This document shows positions 62,709 to 64,000 of a DNA stretch of 64,000 nucleotides, piece by piece. Each line of letters opens with the position of its first letter. The stretch's first letter is position 1. Location: contig JBCBMO010000003.1 in NCBI GenBank assembly GCA_039822785.1, positions 495,712 through 559,711 on the forward strand. Direction: 5' to 3'. The position numbers were made by a program, and so were the translations under genes. The notes below the pieces were generated by a model that saw nothing but the letters and a program-made list of their open reading frames with translations, was not told where the DNA came from and searched no databases. This DNA comes from Thermohalobaculum sp039822785. GTDB taxonomy: Bacteria; Pseudomonadota; Alphaproteobacteria; Rhodobacterales; Rhodobacteraceae.

Positions 62709-63644
62709 ATGACTCACGTTGCACTTGCTCTTCGCCCGGCCGTCGGCACGCAGGATGGCAAGACTCTCGCCGGCATTGGCTTCGGCCTCATCGCTGCTGC
62801 AGCTTGGTCGGGATACACTGTGGCGTCCCGTGCGGGCGTCACGGCCGGGTTCTCGGCCTTCGATCTGACGGCTCTGCGCTTCATCGTCGCTGGGCTCGTG
62901 CTCTTGCCCTTCGTGCTCCGCCACGGACTCCGCGACCTTGCCGGGATCGGCTGGTGGCGCGGCATCGTGCTGGCGCTGGCGGCGGGGCCGCTCTTCAGCG
63001 GCCTTTACACCTACGGGCTCGGGATGACGCCCTATGCCCATGGGCCCGTCATCAGCCCCTCGGTGGTCACCATCGGTACTCTGGCGCTTGGGGCTGTTGT
63101 GCTCGGCGAGCGGCCGGGACTGTTTCGTCTTCTCGGGGCCGTCGCAGTGATTACCGGTCTGTTCCTTGTGGCATGCGGGGAGATCTTCACCGGACCCGAG
63201 CGCGCAATGTCGGTGTACGATCTGATGTTTGTGGCCTCGGGCCTGCTGTGGGCAGGGTACACAGTGCTGCTGAGGCACTGGGGGCTCGATCCGATCGCAG
63301 CGACGGCGGCTGTCGCCGTCGTGTCGATGGTCGCGGTCGGGCCTGTCTACCTCGCCACAGCTGACTATGGCCGGCTCTTCGCCGACCCGGGCATGCTGGC
63401 CTTTCATGCGGGAATGCAAGGCGTTGTCGCGGCGGTGATCGCGATCCTCGCCTTCAGCCAGGCGGTCAAGCTCCTCGGCGCCAGCGGAGCCGGCATCTTC
63501 CCCTCGCTCGTGCCCGTGCTGGCTGTCCTGCTCGGCATCCCGCTCCTCGGCGAGTGGCCGACCAACATCCAGACGGTTGGGATCGCTGCCGCCACGCTGG
63601 GCCTGATGTTCGCGAGCGGCGTATTGGGCGGGCGCAGCGGGTAA
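62709..63644 (+). CDS. EamA-family membrane transporter
   Basis: A 311-residue integral membrane protein of the drug/metabolite transporter class with two EamA repeats and ten membrane segments (GIGFGLIAAAAWSGYTVAS at the start, GVVAAVIAILAFSQAVKLLG and VPVLAVLLGIPLLGEWPT near the end). ATG 62709 was chosen because the upstream frame overlaps the SDR gene. It may export a metabolite made or changed by the SDR enzyme; this is inferred from position only. Confidence 0.88.
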   Translation: MTHVALALRPAVGTQDGKTLAGIGFGLIAAAAWSGYTVASRAGVTAGFSAFDLTALRFIVAGLVLLPFVLRHGLRDLAGIGWWRGIVLALAAGPLFSGLYTYGLGMTPYAHGPVISPSVVTIGTLALGAVVLGERPGLFRLLGAVAVITGLFLVACGEIFTGPERAMSVYDLMFVASGLLWAGYTVLLRHWGLDPIAATAAVAVVSMVAVGPVYLATADYGRLFADPGMLAFHAGMQGVVAAVIAILAFSQAVKLLGASGAGIFPSLVPVLAVLLGIPLLGEWPTNIQTVGIAAATLGLMFASGVLGGRSG

Positions 63645-63824
63645 CCGACCGCTTGGCCAGCTAACCACCGATCGTCCGAACGCGTCGTTGCGGCCCACAG
63701 CGGACACTCGCCGCAGATCATGGTCTCGTACTTGCAACGCTACAGATCGGGCACGCGAGGCGATCGCAGCACGGCTTCGGGGGTGGCGTTGACGTCCACG
63801 AGACGACTGGCGGCCGCAGGTCGA

Positions 63825-64000
63825 CTATGCAGCCGAGGGGTCCGCCCGGGTCGCAAGGTAGGCGGCGGGCTCGGGCTGCTCGATCATCATCGTCGCCTGC
63901 CATGCCTCGCGTTCGGCGCCGACAAGGTCGAGCTCCCAGACGCAGCCGACGACCGGTCGCGTCACGGTGTCCATCGGTGCGGTGTCGCCGTACGCCTTCC
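63825..64000 (-). CDS. Partial gene at right edge, product unknown
   Basis: On - the frame is open from the window edge to a TAG at 63825 (58 codons visible), reading GDTAPMDTVTRPVVGCVWEL, VGAEREAWQATMMIEQPEPA and AYLATRADPSAA. Codon use looks like a real GC-rich gene. The visible part is the C-terminal end; I do not recognise the family. The rest lies outside the window. Confidence 0.5.
   Translation of the reverse strand, partial: KAYGDTAPMDTVTRPVVGCVWELDLVGAEREAWQATMMIEQPEPAAYLATRADPSAA

Overview
The window is a GC-rich stretch of a Gram-negative chromosome. The gene families and their fusions or pairings (FecI/FecR with an STN-type TonB receptor, a YejA-like binding protein, the five-step hut pathway with HutF and HutG, the quinoprotein relay genes, DUF779 next to an ExaC-like aldehyde dehydrogenase) fit an alphaproteobacterium, probably a peptide-, amino-acid- and alcohol-using heterotroph. 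The exact order cannot be fixed from the sequence alone.

Layout. 1-5.8 kb: ECF sigma factor (5' cut by the window edge), FecR-like anti-sigma factor, TonB-dependent transducer and a YejA-like periplasmic binding protein, all on +. 6.2-11.3 kb: a complete LIV-type ABC importer on - (binding protein, two ATPases, two permeases). 11.3-14.5 kb: AT-richer and degraded DNA holding an XRE/DUF2975 membrane-protein pair divergent from a small lipoprotein. 14.6-16.7 kb: LysR regulator divergent from a secreted six-bladed-propeller protein. 16.9-26.5 kb: a peptide uptake and hydrolysis locus (deacylase, dipeptide ABC importer and M20 amidohydrolase in one overlapping operon on -, with an M81/MlrC-type metallopeptidase divergent). 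26.6-28.4 kb: a wrecked putR/putA proline-catabolism pair. 28.4-29.8 kb: an M20 peptidase.

31-43 kb is a PQQ-dependent ethanol oxidation island: pqqCDE on -, a 31-codon pqqA on +, an AcoR-like regulator without an AAA+ domain, an ExaC-like aldehyde dehydrogenase with DUF779 protein, then the quinoprotein relay genes (CxxxCW rhodanese-like protein, cytochrome c-550 PedF, SoxYZ-like carrier, zinc metallohydrolase), the quinoprotein alcohol dehydrogenase, an exported pentapeptide-repeat protein and an exported unknown protein. pqqB is not in the window. The logic is: alcohol is oxidised in the periplasm by the PQQ enzyme, electrons pass to PedF, and the aldehyde is oxidised in the cytoplasm.

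43.4-60.1 kb is bracketed by two inverted, about 87% identical (by eye) short tyrosine recombinases, the second disabled by a single-base deletion. Between them lie a 2068-residue acidic autotransporter with about sixty 25-residue repeats and the complete hut regulon (hutIHGU on -, hutF-hutC on +, reading from one overlapping promoter region). 60.2-63.6 kb holds a LysR regulator divergent from a small secreted protein, an SDR oxidoreductase and an EamA exporter; a partial gene runs off the right edge.

Nothing resembling a CRISPR array, rRNA or tRNA was seen. The most unusual items are the 60-repeat acidic autotransporter inside the recombinase-flanked segment, the putR/putA wreck, the FecIR-controlled receptor paired with a YejA-like binding protein, and the translationally coupled pair of exported unknowns beside the quinoprotein dehydrogenase.
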